Source: JALORV01 sp035498175
GTDB lineage: Bacteria; Pseudomonadota; Gammaproteobacteria; Burkholderiales; Burkholderiaceae_F
Direction: 5' to 3'
DNA length: 64,000 nt
NCBI GenBank assembly: GCA_035498175.1
Contig: DATKAJ010000039.1
Location: 10,282 to 74,281, forward strand
Shown here: piece after piece, positions 63,825 to 64,000 of the stretch
Layout of the letters: each line of letters opens with the position of its first letter
Position numbering within the stretch: the stretch's first letter is position 1
Translations under genes and position numbers: made by a program
Notes under the pieces: generated by a model
Databases searched by the model: none
What the model was told of the DNA's origin: nothing
The model's input: only the letters and a program-made list of their open reading frames with translations

Positions 63825-64000
63825 TCAACACGCCTTGAACAGGATGTCGATGAACCGATAGAGTTGCTGAGGTTGATCACCGTGTGATGGCAAGACAGGT
63901 CGGACCGCAAGAACGCAAACCTGAACATCTCGGTGTGCTTAAAAGCACGTGGTAGAGATGAGGACGTTCTTGGCGAATTCCATCAGGGCCCGCAGGCTAC
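63825..64000 (+). other. Right flank of the insertion sequence
   Basis: Non-coding sequence after the transposase. It holds two small hairpins: ATCAC-CGT-GTGAT (63876-63888) and GTGCTT-AA-AAGCAC (63935-63948), then GGTAGAGATG. In IS1111-type elements the guide RNA lies on this side, so these hairpins deserve attention. The window ends before a boundary can be fixed. Confidence 0.4.

Larger units (their letters stand above)
62664..63960 (+). mobile_element. IS110/IS1111-family insertion sequence (ends uncertain)
   Basis: An insertion sequence with one transposase gene and long non-coding flanks on both sides. GGTAGAGATG occurs at 62664-62673 and again at 63951-63960, which could mark or lie near the ends, but this is a guess; the element may reach the window edge. 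IS110 elements have no classical terminal inverted repeats. Confidence 0.5.

Overview
The window is chromosomal DNA of a GC-rich Betaproteobacterium, most likely of the order Burkholderiales. The main evidence is gene order: leuC - entericidin - leuD - small membrane protein - leuB - asd - fimV - truA - trpF - trpB - trpA - accD - folC - SPOR protein - purF - metZ on one strand, together with a complete iscR-S-U-A-hscB-hscA-fdx-iscX run. No rRNA, tRNA, CRISPR array or prophage was seen. The only mobile element is an IS110/IS1111-type insertion sequence at the right end.

Region by region. 1-9303 (minus strand): an Anbu-proteasome / ATP-grasp / alpha-E / transglutaminase operon, unusual in carrying a TPR-GGDEF protein and a small, possibly frameshifted ORF, with most junctions overlapping. 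9388-13246: a comEC/rec2 split by a one-base frameshift, tatD, and a DUF2062 membrane protein. 13243-18528: lolD and lolC, a PGM-like protein coupled to recJ, and a small secreted protein. 18525-26137: an adenylate cyclase-STAND-TPR protein, prfB with its programmed frameshift, a GNAT acetyltransferase, an SDR, lysS and a Nudix hydrolase. 26172-31914: the isc operon with its own IscR-type operator and promoter. 31936-36175: three paralogous secreted proteins built from ASH (choice-of-anchor D) domains, two of them with cytochrome c heads, with Gly-rich C-terminal anchor signals and a repeated 50-bp leader element. 36213-53743: the amino-acid, fatty-acid and purine biosynthesis block, including a SAM-II riboswitch ahead of metZ. 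53929-62582: a Tat-exported intradiol dioxygenase, an M48 lipoprotein protease, an MFS transporter, aroC, an LplT-PlsC fusion, maeB and a small DUF3563-like protein. 62583-64000: the insertion sequence, with a strongly foldable leader.

How the genes work together. The first operon combines two ATP-grasp proteins, alpha-E proteins, a transglutaminase and an Anbu peptidase, a set proposed in the literature to make and process a peptide or amide-linked product. The added diguanylate cyclase suggests a c-di-GMP link. The isc block makes and delivers Fe-S clusters. The leu/asd/trp/aroC/metZ genes supply leucine, the aspartate family, tryptophan, chorismate and methionine. FimV and the SPOR protein act in the envelope. 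The ASH/cytochrome cluster is probably a surface or periplasmic redox-linked set of unknown function.

Limits: all functions are read from motifs and gene order by eye; no database search or folding program was run. Two apparent frameshifts (near 5102 and 10875) lie in short homopolymers and could be sequencing errors.
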